A DNA stretch of 21,819 nucleotides from a virus (IMGVR_UViG_3300025286_000164:1-21819), one strand, 5' to 3'; shown: positions 11,978 through 17,975, numbered from the stretch's first letter. Numbers and translations: made by a program. Notes: generated by a model from the sequence alone, not told the origin.

Positions 11978-12027
11978 CAAAACAATTAACAGGCAGCTAT
12001 GCTGTCACGTTCAATGAAGAGTTATAG
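11972..12027 (-). repeat. attC-like site 14
   Basis: Minus-strand parse: CTATAAC box, 5-nt spacer TCTTC, ATT, unpaired G, AACGTGACAGC arm, ATA loop, GCTGCCTGTT arm, AAT, 6-nt spacer, GTTATCG box. It shares its left half (TTCATTGAACGTGACA) with site 13, 2.6 kb away, so both ends of the recombination block carry related sites. Confidence 0.8.
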
Positions 12028-12045
12028 GCTGTTCACTACACTAAA

Positions 12046-12083
12046 CCGTACATTAGTAATGCACAACTAAAAATAATGTACGG
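12046..12083. repeat. 10-bp perfect inverted repeat in a gene-less cassette
   Basis: CCGTACATTA (12046-12055) and TAATGTACGG (12074-12083) are exact inverted copies separated by 18 nt. They lie in the 72-nt segment between attC-like sites 14 and 15, which has no convincing gene. Possible operator, hairpin regulator or remnant. Confidence 0.6.
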
Positions 12084-12099
12084 AGTATACTTATGATCA

Positions 12100-12170
12100 G
12101 TATAACCCTTAGCTCAGTTTTTGGCGTAAGCGCCAGCGAAACGACAATCAAATGCAGCGTTTTGTTATGC
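12100..12170 (-). repeat. attC-like site 15
   Basis: Minus-strand parse: GCATAAC box, 5-nt spacer AAAAC, GCT, unpaired G, CA-rich arm, central region with a GGCG/CGCC hairpin, TG, AGC, 5-nt spacer, GTTATAC box. The stem is weaker than at other sites, but boxes and spacers fit. It precedes the 80-aa gene at 12190. Confidence 0.65.
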
Positions 12171-12189
12171 GCTGCTACGGAGAATAGAG

Positions 12190-12432
12190 ATGGGAATACA
12201 GACGACTTATAGGGTGCATATTATGTACTCAACAGACCTTAGCGCACATGAAGATGATGAACTAGAGCGAAAACTAATGCTTGAGGGTGTAGCTAAAAAA
12301 TCAGATAGGATGGAACATTGCCTTATGTTTAACTATGTAGATGCCCTATTTACAGACCACGAGACAGCTAAAGAGTACCACCTACAAGCAACAAACATTA
12401 TTAAAAATGAGTTTGGCGGGGAAATTCTTTAA
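12190..12432 (+). CDS. hypothetical protein, 80 aa, cassette gene
   Basis: ATG 12190 has GGAG about 7 nt upstream, just after site 15. The first strand (YRVHIMYSTDL) and later helices (DHETAKEYHLQATNIIKNEF) suggest a small ferredoxin-like alpha/beta fold; no family is recognised. The TAA stop lies 2 nt before the box of site 16, so it is a one-gene cassette. Confidence 0.65.
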   Translation: MGIQTTYRVHIMYSTDLSAHEDDELERKLMLEGVAKKSDRMEHCLMFNYVDALFTDHETAKEYHLQATNIIKNEFGGEIL

Positions 12433-12434
12433 GC

Positions 12435-12490
12435 GCATAACAGGTATTAAACCGACAGCTTTAGCTGTTCGGTTCTAATCAGTGTTATGT
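12435..12490 (-). repeat. attC-like site 16 (last of the array)
   Basis: Minus-strand parse: ACATAAC box, 5-nt spacer, TTA, unpaired G, AACCGA arm, a perfect CAGCT/AGCTG central hairpin, TCGGTT arm, TAA, 5-nt spacer, GTTATGC box. It is the last site on the rightward arm; no further site is found between here and the right end. Confidence 0.85.
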
Positions 12491-12498
12491 ATAAAAGT

Positions 12499-12525
12499 TT
12501 GACTATTGTTTGTTGTGGGTATATT
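12499..12525 (+). promoter_or_regulatory. rightward promoter candidate (TTGACT-15-TATATT)
   Basis: A good -35 hexamer TTGACT and a -10 TATATT lie just after the attC-like array. The 15-nt spacing is shorter than ideal. It could start a separate transcript for the gene pair at 12555 and the TPR-sulfotransferase beyond. Confidence 0.4.
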
Positions 12526-12554
12526 CTTACTTGTAGAAATAAGGAGAAAGAAAA

Positions 12555-12827
12555 ATGTTACCTATTTATAAATGCAAAGCTTACTCAAAAAAAATAAGCA
12601 GAAAATATGAAGTAGCCAAACTCAAAGATTTTGTGAAATCAGCATACCCTGATGACAATGCAACCCTATCGGAGTTCATGGCATCTTTATTTGTAAGCAA
12701 AAAAAAGGCATCTGAAGCAATTAGCGATTTAATCTATATCGCTGAATGTCAGAGCGCTTACACGTTACACATTGCAAAACAGCCGCTTCTAGCTCATTGC
12801 GATCTTATGCACAAGGATGGTAATTGA
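12555..12827 (+). CDS. hypothetical protein, 90 aa
   Basis: ATG 12555 with AAGGAG about 9 nt upstream. A basic N-terminus (YKCKAYSKKISRKYEVAKL) is followed by helices (TLSEFMASLFVSKKKASEAISDLIYIAE) reminiscent of a small helix-turn-helix or winged-helix unit, but the match is not strong. It is coupled to the next gene by an overlap at TGATG. Confidence 0.6.
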   Translation: MLPIYKCKAYSKKISRKYEVAKLKDFVKSAYPDDNATLSEFMASLFVSKKKASEAISDLIYIAECQSAYTLHIAKQPLLAHCDLMHKDGN

Positions 12828-13015
12828 TGTACTTGCTTTTCCAGAGTATTGATGGGGTTATGGTTGCCACTCACTCTAGCTCAGACATAGAGAGTATTTT
12901 GGGTGAGTATAATGCCGCTATAGAGTCAGGTGTTACCTCTCTAAAGGTTGGTGAGTTTAGAGAGATTTATGATTTTAAAAACAAAAAAACAAAGTATAAT
13001 GAGAACCCCTTGTAG
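12827..13015 (+). CDS. hypothetical protein, 62 aa
   Basis: ATG 12827 overlaps the upstream stop; a TTG one codon earlier is not needed. The short protein has strand MYLLFQSIDGVMVATHSS, helix DIESILGEYNAAIESG and a charged end. Not recognised. Confidence 0.6.
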   Translation: MYLLFQSIDGVMVATHSSSDIESILGEYNAAIESGVTSLKVGEFREIYDFKNKKTKYNENPL

Positions 13016-13137
13016 CTCACTGCTATTGCCCTCTCCTCTTTAGTGGGTGGGCGCAAGGTTTTTAGAGGGTGGTCAACGACCTTCATACAAGTTTAGCCCG
13101 CTTGCCTCGAAAAGGGCCACCAACAATGGAGAGAGTT

Positions 13138-14550
13138 ATGAATATACACGAAAAAGCGTTGCAGTTAACCGTATCTGAGCGTTATGCAGAAGCAATACCT
13201 TACATCAAGCAAACCTTAAAACTTATACCTAAAAGCGCTGAGATGCACGCATCTTTAGCTATGTGCTACATGAATTGCAGCCAGTTAACCAAGGCTGAGA
13301 ACGCAATTTCAAAAAGCATAAAACTAAACCCCAGCAATGCTATAGCAAAACTGATACGCGCCGATATAGCCAAAAGAAAAGGGCTATTAAAATCATCCGA
13401 ACACAACATAAAAGAAGCGCTAAGATTAAGCCCTGATAATGCCTCTGTGCTAGCTTTCTACGCTAATTTGCTTATTGAGAAGGGCGATATGAAGGGTGCA
13501 GCGAAATACGCTGACAAAGCAGAAGAGGTAGACCCAGAGAAGGGCTTAGAGTGTGCAATACTAGCCTCAAACTTTCTTAAAGCCACAAAAGATAGCAAGC
13601 ATTTTAAAAAGCTACAAGATGAGTTTAATGAGGATCTTCCACAAAAAAACCTAATACCCGCAGCCTTTGCGCTTGGTAAGTGTTTTGATGAGGTTGGTGA
13701 GTATGATAAGGCTTTCAAATATTACGAGATAGGCAACACGCACAAAGCCGCCCAGCTTATCCTAAATAAAACACCAAGCGACCCAGAAGCTCACAGCGCA
13801 TACGTTAAAAGCATCATCAAGCTTATGCCTGATTATCTAGTCTCAAGCAATACAGGCAAGGGCAACAACTCACAAGAGCCTATTTTTATCGTGGGAATGC
13901 CTAGAAGTGGAACAACGCTAGTAGAGAGCATTATTACAGCTGGTGATGTGGTTGCGGGTGGTGAGCTACCGCACTTCTCAACAATTGCACACACATTCAA
14001 CTACCCTGATACAGATAATGAATTTAACTCATTTGATTTTGCTAAGCTTGGTAAGCAATACCTAGATAGAACGGGTTTAAGAGGTGCTAGATTCACCGAC
14101 AAACTACCAAACAACTTCCATTTTTTAGGGTTTATTCGCCTTTGCTTTCCTAATGCAAAGGTAATCCATGTAAAACGAAACCCTTACGATACATGCCTAA
14201 GTATGTATTTTAATAACTTTACATCACTAAACTACACAAACAACCTAGAGCATTTAGGTGTTTATTATAATGATTACATGGATATTGTGGAGCATTGGCG
14301 AGGCTGTGTTGATTTCTATGAAATTCAATACGAAACCCTTATAGAGCATCAGGAGGAGGAGACAAGAAACCTTATTAACTATTGCGGCCTTGAATGGAAT
14401 GATTGCTATATGGAGCCTCATAAAAACAATAGGCGAGTATCAACCGCAAGTATGCAACAGGTTAGAGAGCCTGTTTATAAAACAAGCAAACATAAGCACA
14501 AGAAATATGAAAAACATCTTGACTCTTTAATTGAAACAATTATGGTATAG
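13138..14550 (+). CDS. TPR-containing sulfotransferase
   Basis: A GTG at 13069 opens the frame, but ATG 13138 has GGAGAGA about 6 nt upstream and starts the first TPR helix. Residues 1 to about 215 form tetratricopeptide repeats (AEMHASLAMCYMNCSQLTKA, then NASVLAFYANLLIEKGDMKG). The C-terminal half is a PAPS-dependent sulfotransferase: the 5'-phosphosulfate loop VGMPRSGTTLVES at 252-264 and the 3'-phosphate strand VIHVKRNPYDTCLSM at 342-356. It would transfer sulfate from PAPS to a protein or glycan acceptor. It is intact at 470 aa and carries no obvious signal peptide. Such proteins are common in marine bacteria and rare in phages of this type, so it is likely acquired cargo, perhaps modifying host surface glycans. 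Confidence 0.9.
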   Translation: MNIHEKALQLTVSERYAEAIPYIKQTLKLIPKSAEMHASLAMCYMNCSQLTKAENAISKSIKLNPSNAIAKLIRADIAKRKGLLKSSEHNIKEALRLSPDNASVLAFYANLLIEKGDMKGAAKYADKAEEVDPEKGLECAILASNFLKATKDSKHFKKLQDEFNEDLPQKNLIPAAFALGKCFDEVGEYDKAFKYYEIGNTHKAAQLILNKTPSDPEAHSAYVKSIIKLMPDYLVSSNTGKGNNSQEPIFIVGMPRSGTTLVESIITAGDVVAGGELPHFSTIAHTFNYPDTDNEFNSFDFAKLGKQYLDRTGLRGARFTDKLPNNFHFLGFIRLCFPNAKVIHVKRNPYDTCLSMYFNNFTSLNYTNNLEHLGVYYNDYMDIVEHWRGCVDFYEIQYETLIEHQEEETRNLINYCGLEWNDCYMEPHKNNRRVSTASMQQVREPVYKTSKHKHKKYEKHLDSLIETIMV

Positions 14551-14571
14551 CTAAACCATAAGGAGAGAGAT

Positions 14572-14808
14572 ATGAAAACAACTTCTAACCTAGAACGATT
14601 AATAGCCGATAAGTTTAAAACAGGTAACTCAACACCTGTAGACCGTATAACCATTACGCGAGCAGAATATGAGGCCACAGACCAAAAGCTAACCGAGCAA
14701 AGCGATAGCTTTATATCAGGCCAAGAATTCTTAGACGCAATGAATGACATGTCTAATCATACTGATGAAATAGATAAGGCGCTGAATATCGAAGCACTGG
14801 AGCAATAA
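14572..14808 (+). CDS. hypothetical protein, 78 aa
   Basis: ATG 14572 with AAGGAGAGAG upstream. Polar and helical (LERLIADKFKTGNSTPVDRI, then EFLDAMNDMSNHTDEI). No domain recognised. It ends one base before the HNH gene, so the two are probably co-translated. Confidence 0.6.
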   Translation: MKTTSNLERLIADKFKTGNSTPVDRITITRAEYEATDQKLTEQSDSFISGQEFLDAMNDMSNHTDEIDKALNIEALEQ

Positions 14809-14809
14809 C

Positions 14810-15265
14810 ATGACAGATAAGAAGCTAAAGCCATGCATTGTTAAGGATTGCTGCAAGATTGCAAAGAAGGGCGATAAATATTGCTCAATGCATCGCGCAA
14901 GACTTACACGCACCGGCAGGCTTGATAAGAAATCTTTAGGCGAGAAGCTTACTGATAATATCAAGTTAGTTAATGGTTGTTGGGAGTGGCAGGGATTCAG
15001 GAATCGTGGCGGGTATGGTCGGCTAAGAGTCTCAGGCCGAAAAATGCTAGCTCACAGGGCTTCATACGTTGAGTTTGTAGGTGAGATTCCAGAAGATAAA
15101 ATTATATGCCATACATGCGATAACCCTTGCTGTATAAACCCTGCTCATTTATGGGTGGGTACACACAAAGAAAATTATGATGACGCTTTAGCTAAAGGTC
15201 GTGTTGACCCAGTTGCAAGAGCCTTGAGGAGATGGGAATTATGTCCAACATTCAAAAAAGCGTAG
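14810..15265 (+). CDS. HNH endonuclease, homing-type
   Basis: The 151-aa protein begins with a zinc knuckle (CIVKDCCKIAK and YCSMHRARL, residues 9-34). The HNH_3-type nuclease domain follows: GCWEWQGFRNRGGYGRLRV, then HRASYVEFVGEIP, and the core ICHTCDNPCCINPAHLWVGT with the His, Asn and His of the motif (about residues 98-117). It would nick or cleave DNA. Free-standing copies in phages are usually mobile homing nucleases inserted between genes. The C-terminus overlaps the next gene by 25 nt, so insertion may have trimmed a boundary. Confidence 0.92.
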   Translation: MTDKKLKPCIVKDCCKIAKKGDKYCSMHRARLTRTGRLDKKSLGEKLTDNIKLVNGCWEWQGFRNRGGYGRLRVSGRKMLAHRASYVEFVGEIPEDKIICHTCDNPCCINPAHLWVGTHKENYDDALAKGRVDPVARALRRWELCPTFKKA

Positions 15266-15819
15266 AGCTTGCTCCATGCCCGTTTTGTGGAGCAGATGCA
15301 GAAATTGCTGAATGCGCTGACACTCATGCAGGCGAAATTCAAAAAAAATGGTTCACGCCTAAATGCTTTTGGGATAACTGCCTAAGCTTAAATGGCATGT
15401 ATGGAAGCTATGATGATGCATTAGAGGCATGGAACACCCGCCAAGATACCAATAGCGATGAAGTGCGTGAAGTTTTAGAGCTACTAGAAATGGAAGCCAA
15501 AAAAGTAAAAGAGCTTAGGGCGCGAGAGCGTAAGTTACTTGGTGTGCTTGATGTTGCGCTAGGTGATTATCAGGAATACAAAGCAGCCGCAATTTTAAAT
15601 GAATTAAAAGCTTTAAACACCCTCCCCACTACTAAAAGCACTGAATGGATAGCAGTAAGCGAGCGATTGCCTGAGTACGATTTACCAACATTTTATGGCG
15701 TGATTGAAGATTTAAAAGACACTTATATCAAGAAGAAAATATACGATTTAAGTAACACAGAAATCACAATTATATTAAACGCTTTTTGGCAAGCGTCAAC
15801 CCCACCAGAGGCTAAGTAG
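15241..15819 (+). CDS. Lar-like zinc protein fused to a DUF551-like domain
   Basis: ATG 15241 has GGAG at about 9 nt; an in-frame ATG at 15232 has its ribosome binding site too close. The N-terminal 60 residues match the restriction-alleviation (Lar) pattern: LAPCPFCGADAEI (10-22), CFWDNC, and DDALEAWNTR. A charged coiled-coil linker (about 68-100) leads to a C-terminal WIAVSERLPEYDLPTFYGVI, the opening of DUF551 domains. Rac Lar dampens type I restriction. DUF551 has no firm function. The last residues TPPEAK and the junction are repeated in other genes nearby. Confidence 0.75.
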   Translation: MSNIQKSVELAPCPFCGADAEIAECADTHAGEIQKKWFTPKCFWDNCLSLNGMYGSYDDALEAWNTRQDTNSDEVREVLELLEMEAKKVKELRARERKLLGVLDVALGDYQEYKAAAILNELKALNTLPTTKSTEWIAVSERLPEYDLPTFYGVIEDLKDTYIKKKIYDLSNTEITIILNAFWQASTPPEAK

Positions 15820-15825
15820 ATGAGT
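15797..15825. repeat. gene-junction direct repeat C, copy 1
   Basis: The 29-nt junction (CCACCAGAGGCTAAGTAGATG core) encodes the end of one gene and the ATG of the next. It is identical to 16693..16721. A shorter 18-nt copy lies at 15991..16008. Confidence 0.85.
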
Positions 15826-16002
15826 ACAATATTATGTTGGCATAAATGGTCTAAATGGTCAGAGATTGTTTCTTGCAACGATCGCCCATATCAATTTGCA
15901 AGCTGTGATAAGTGCAATAAGATTATAAGAAGGGGTGTTTGCCTGACAAATAACGGCGTAAACCCTTCTTTATGGAATAAGAAACCAGAAGAGGCTAAGT
16001 AG
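15820..16002 (+). CDS. small zinc-binding-type protein, 60 aa
   Basis: ATG 15820 follows directly on the previous stop. The sequence begins MSTILCWHKWSKWSEIVSC and has CDKCNKIIRRGVC at residues 29-41, which could hold a zinc ion. It ends KKPEEAK, echoing the TPPEAK end of the previous protein through the shared junction repeat. Function unknown. Confidence 0.6.
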   Translation: MSTILCWHKWSKWSEIVSCNDRPYQFASCDKCNKIIRRGVCLTNNGVNPSLWNKKPEEAK

Positions 16003-16389
16003 ATGAGTGAATTAAAAGCAAAAGAACTAAAGTCAAAAATTGAAAGAAAGGATAGATACATTTTGGATATGTCTGACAAGCTACGTAAGTTTGGTGATGA
16101 GCTAATTAATTCCAGTGATGACATTGAAAGAATAAAAATGAAAATGAAGCGCAATAAACTTGAGTTTAGTGGAGATTTTCACGACATGAAGACCCTATGT
16201 TTACAGTTAATAGAGGCGGAAAAATTAAACGATATTCTTGATGCTATCGCTAACAATATTGGGTATGAGCTTACTAGCCAATATGTTTGCGGAGGTGCTA
16301 ATTGTTCAGCAGAAAATGGATTAGACCATTCTCCAGAGTGTGTTTTAGAGCATGAATTAACAGTAAAAGGAGTCAGCGATGAAAGTTGA
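16003..16389 (+). CDS. hypothetical coiled-coil protein, 128 aa
   Basis: ATG 16003 in the junction repeat. Residues 1-55 are a strongly charged helix (KAKELKSKIERKDRYILDMS and following). The C-terminal part has CGGANCSAENGLDHSPEC (about residues 97-114), a possible metal-binding cluster. Unknown role; it overlaps the next gene by 11 nt. Confidence 0.6.
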   Translation: MSELKAKELKSKIERKDRYILDMSDKLRKFGDELINSSDDIERIKMKMKRNKLEFSGDFHDMKTLCLQLIEAEKLNDILDAIANNIGYELTSQYVCGGANCSAENGLDHSPECVLEHELTVKGVSDES

Positions 16390-16711
16390 CTACAACGATG
16401 TTAAAGAAGATTACGCAAGGCTTAACGCTGAAATATCCTCACTAACCCAAGAGCTAGAAGAGGCTAAGGCTTTTCAGGAAATAGCAATAGCTGATAACGC
16501 TCGCATGATAGAGAAGTGCAATAAATACTATGCCGAAATCGAACAACTCAAACAATCCCCTGATGCTGTAGTTATGCCTGAAGTAATTACCGATGTTTTA
16601 CGCAATAGTTACAACGCAAAAGCACTAGCTTGTGAAATATGGACTGTAGACGATGCCTGTAGAGCCGTTGAGCAGTTTTGCAAAGCCCTTACCAACCCCA
16701 CCAGAGGCTAA
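16379..16711 (+). CDS. coiled-coil phage protein, 110 aa (paralogue A)
   Basis: ATG 16379 with AAGGAG about 6 nt upstream. Coiled coil through residues 12-60 (NAEISSLTQELEEAKAFQ and KYYAEIEQLKQSPDAVVMP), then a small helical domain. The segments SSLTQELEEAK and EIEQLKQSPDAVV also occur in the 144-aa protein that follows, encoded by exact 36- and 38-nt repeats. The two are a partial tandem duplication with different N-terminal and C-terminal parts. Confidence 0.65.
   Translation: MKVDYNDVKEDYARLNAEISSLTQELEEAKAFQEIAIADNARMIEKCNKYYAEIEQLKQSPDAVVMPEVITDVLRNSYNAKALACEIWTVDDACRAVEQFCKALTNPTRG
16434..16469. repeat. 36-nt exact direct repeat A, copy 1
   Basis: Identical to 16852..16887. It encodes SSLTQELEEAK in both coiled-coil paralogues. 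Confidence 0.9.
16535..16572. repeat. 38-nt exact direct repeat B, copy 1
   Basis: Identical to 16953..16990. It encodes EIEQLKQSPDAVV in both paralogues. Sequence between repeats A and B differs strongly between the copies. Confidence 0.9.
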
Positions 16712-16721
16712 GTAGATGAGT
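16693..16721. repeat. gene-junction direct repeat C, copy 2
   Basis: Identical to 15797..15825. Here the same bases are read in another frame: the upstream protein ends NPTRG-stop instead of TPPEAK-stop, while the downstream start MSE is kept. Confidence 0.85.
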
Positions 16722-17150
16722 GAAATATTCGAGACAGCTAAAAACCTAACAAAAGCAGAGTACGAGAAAGCTTTAGATTTCACTAATGATACTGACCATA
16801 TTTATTTTTTAATGCGTGTATGGGCTGAGAAGCAATCCTTAGAGCTTAGACTATCCTCACTAACCCAAGAGCTAGAAGAGGCTAAGGTTGAATCAAAAAT
16901 GTATGAAGATGCGTCAGTAGCATTTTATAACGACACGCTTGCTCTTGAAAAAGAAATCGAACAACTCAAACAATCCCCTGATGCTGTAGTGGCCATGCCT
17001 GAAGAAATTACAGCAGAAGCAAGCATCGCCTTAAATCACGCTATAGGTAATGCTAGAAGGGCAAGTAATACTACGTTACAAGAGGATATGTCGAATATTT
17101 ACCAAGCAATACGCAAAGCCCTAACCAATAACGCAGATAAGGAGAATTAA
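16716..17150 (+). CDS. coiled-coil phage protein, 144 aa (paralogue B)
   Basis: ATG 16716 in junction repeat C. An N-terminal helical domain (FETAKNLTKAEYEKALDF) is joined to a coiled coil that includes SSLTQELEEAK and EIEQLKQSPDAVV, shared with the preceding gene, then a helical tail ending ALTNNADKEN. No catalytic motif. Its mosaic structure suggests domain swapping by recombination at the repeats. Confidence 0.65.
   Translation: MSEIFETAKNLTKAEYEKALDFTNDTDHIYFLMRVWAEKQSLELRLSSLTQELEEAKVESKMYEDASVAFYNDTLALEKEIEQLKQSPDAVVAMPEEITAEASIALNHAIGNARRASNTTLQEDMSNIYQAIRKALTNNADKEN
16852..16887. repeat. 36-nt exact direct repeat A, copy 2
   Basis: Second copy of 16434..16469. Confidence 0.9.
16953..16990. 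repeat. 38-nt exact direct repeat B, copy 2
   Basis: Second copy of 16535..16572. Confidence 0.9.
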
Positions 17151-17151
17151 A

Positions 17152-17406
17152 ATGGGAATGGTTACAGATGTAGAATGGACTTGCCCTAAGTGCGAGACTA
17201 AAAATATAGCTCAGTTATACGATGACTGTTATCCCGTTGGCTATTTTAATAGAGATGGAAAGCCTGACCCGCTACCACATACAGCAATACCCTCTGACGC
17301 ATCACTAAAATGGAATCCACCTTGCGAGGGTTGCGGCGAGTACAAACTATCTAACCCTGTTGTGCGGTTAGTTGAATTTCCAATTATTTGGGCAGATAAG
17401 GAGTAA
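17152..17406 (+). CDS. zinc-ribbon-type protein, 84 aa
   Basis: ATG 17152 with AAGGAG about 9 nt upstream. CPKC at residues 11-14 and CEGC at 58-61 make a two-knuckle zinc ribbon, with PLPHTAIPSDASLKWNPP between them. It ends VEFPIIWADKE, with the last codons inside repeat D. Unknown role; one of several unrelated small zinc proteins in this window. Confidence 0.65.
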   Translation: MGMVTDVEWTCPKCETKNIAQLYDDCYPVGYFNRDGKPDPLPHTAIPSDASLKWNPPCEGCGEYKLSNPVVRLVEFPIIWADKE

Positions 17407-17413
17407 GACGATG
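17392..17413. repeat. gene-junction direct repeat D, copy 1
   Basis: The 22-nt sequence GCAGATAAGGAGTAAGACGATG holds stop codon, ribosome binding site and ATG. It is identical to 17783..17804; a partial copy precedes the gene at 17152. Confidence 0.85.
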
Positions 17414-17569
17414 GATAAGTGGGAGTGTTTGTTTTGGGTTGCAATATTCGTATTAATTGTAACCTACGGTGTGATGCTTGGCTTTTTAACAAAGGTTGCC
17501 CATGAAGAGTGCGGCGGATGGTCACAATGTTTTGAATTAGCAGATAAGGACACAACCAATGAAAGATAA
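17411..17569 (+). CDS. single-span membrane peptide, 52 aa
   Basis: A longer frame from 17372 runs through the preceding gene; ATG 17411 has GGAG about 7 nt upstream in repeat D and is preferred. Residues 5-27 (ECLFWVAIFVLIVTYGVMLGF) form one membrane helix. The C-terminal part has two Cys residues (EECGGWSQC). Possible early inner-membrane peptide; not recognised. Confidence 0.6.
   Translation: MDKWECLFWVAIFVLIVTYGVMLGFLTKVAHEECGGWSQCFELADKDTTNER
17545..17569. repeat. gene-junction direct repeat E, copy 1
   Basis: A 25-nt sequence with the AAGGA site and the ATG of the next gene, identical to 17973..17997. Both downstream proteins therefore begin MKD. Confidence 0.85.
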
Positions 17570-17774
17570 GAGTGAAAAGAACGAAAGATATTTAACGATT
17601 GAATCTGATGATGGCCGCATCAAAAGCGGAATAAATAGAATCTATGTAGGCGATGAAGATCAATTAAGCTTTAGATGGATGGACACAGGAGCTAAGGATA
17701 GTGAATTCCCTTGCCTGTATTACGCTATCGAGCGCATTGCAGAGCTAGAACAAAAGCTATCTGAATTCATTTAA
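17559..17774 (+). CDS. hypothetical protein, 71 aa
   Basis: ATG 17559 in repeat E. It has a beta-rich body (RYLTIESDDGRIKSGINRIY, then LSFRWMDTG) and a helical end IERIAELEQKLSEFI. The end is encoded partly by repeat F and shared with the gene at 17987. Not recognised. Confidence 0.6.
   Translation: MKDKSEKNERYLTIESDDGRIKSGINRIYVGDEDQLSFRWMDTGAKDSEFPCLYYAIERIAELEQKLSEFI
17746..17770. repeat. 25-nt exact direct repeat F, copy 1
   Basis: Identical to 18111..18135. It encodes LEQKLSEFI; in this copy a stop follows, in the other the protein continues PKAKLVEWL. Confidence 0.85.
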
Positions 17775-17782
17775 TCAATAAC

Positions 17783-17804
17783 GCAGATAAGGAGTAAGAC
17801 GATG
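17783..17804. repeat. gene-junction direct repeat D, copy 2
   Basis: Second copy of 17392..17413, directly before the 57-aa zinc protein. Confidence 0.85.
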
Positions 17805-17975
17805 TTAAGCGATAAAGAGGCAGGGATTGATTGTAGCGAGTGTGGACATAAAGAAACTGTTGACTCGCAAGACCAAATGGAAGCATTAAAGCAGAAGCTA
17901 GAGTGGAATGATTTTGGCGACCCTTTTTGCCCTGTGTGTGGTGATACTGTTTGGTTTGAAGATTACCTAGATTAA
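17802..17975 (+). CDS. zinc-ribbon-type protein, 57 aa
   Basis: Translated from ATG 17802 (GGAG about 7 nt upstream in repeat D) to TAA 17975. CSEC at residues 11-14 and CPVC at 43-46 form a zinc ribbon around a short helix (SQDQMEALKQKLEWND). It begins MLSDKEAGID and ends WFEDYLD. Function unknown; it may be a small adaptor or anti-host factor. Confidence 0.6.
   Translation: MLSDKEAGIDCSECGHKETVDSQDQMEALKQKLEWNDFGDPFCPVCGDTVWFEDYLD

Noticed and set aside
12093-12212. 39-codon plus-strand ORF with GGAG upstream (MISITLSSVFGV start).
   Set aside because: It runs through all of attC-like site 15 and overlaps the better-supported gene at 12190; it is probably a chance frame.
13458-13718. 86-codon minus-strand ORF inside the TPR-sulfotransferase.
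   Set aside because: Antisense shadow of a strongly supported coding frame; no ribosome binding site or recognisable protein pattern.
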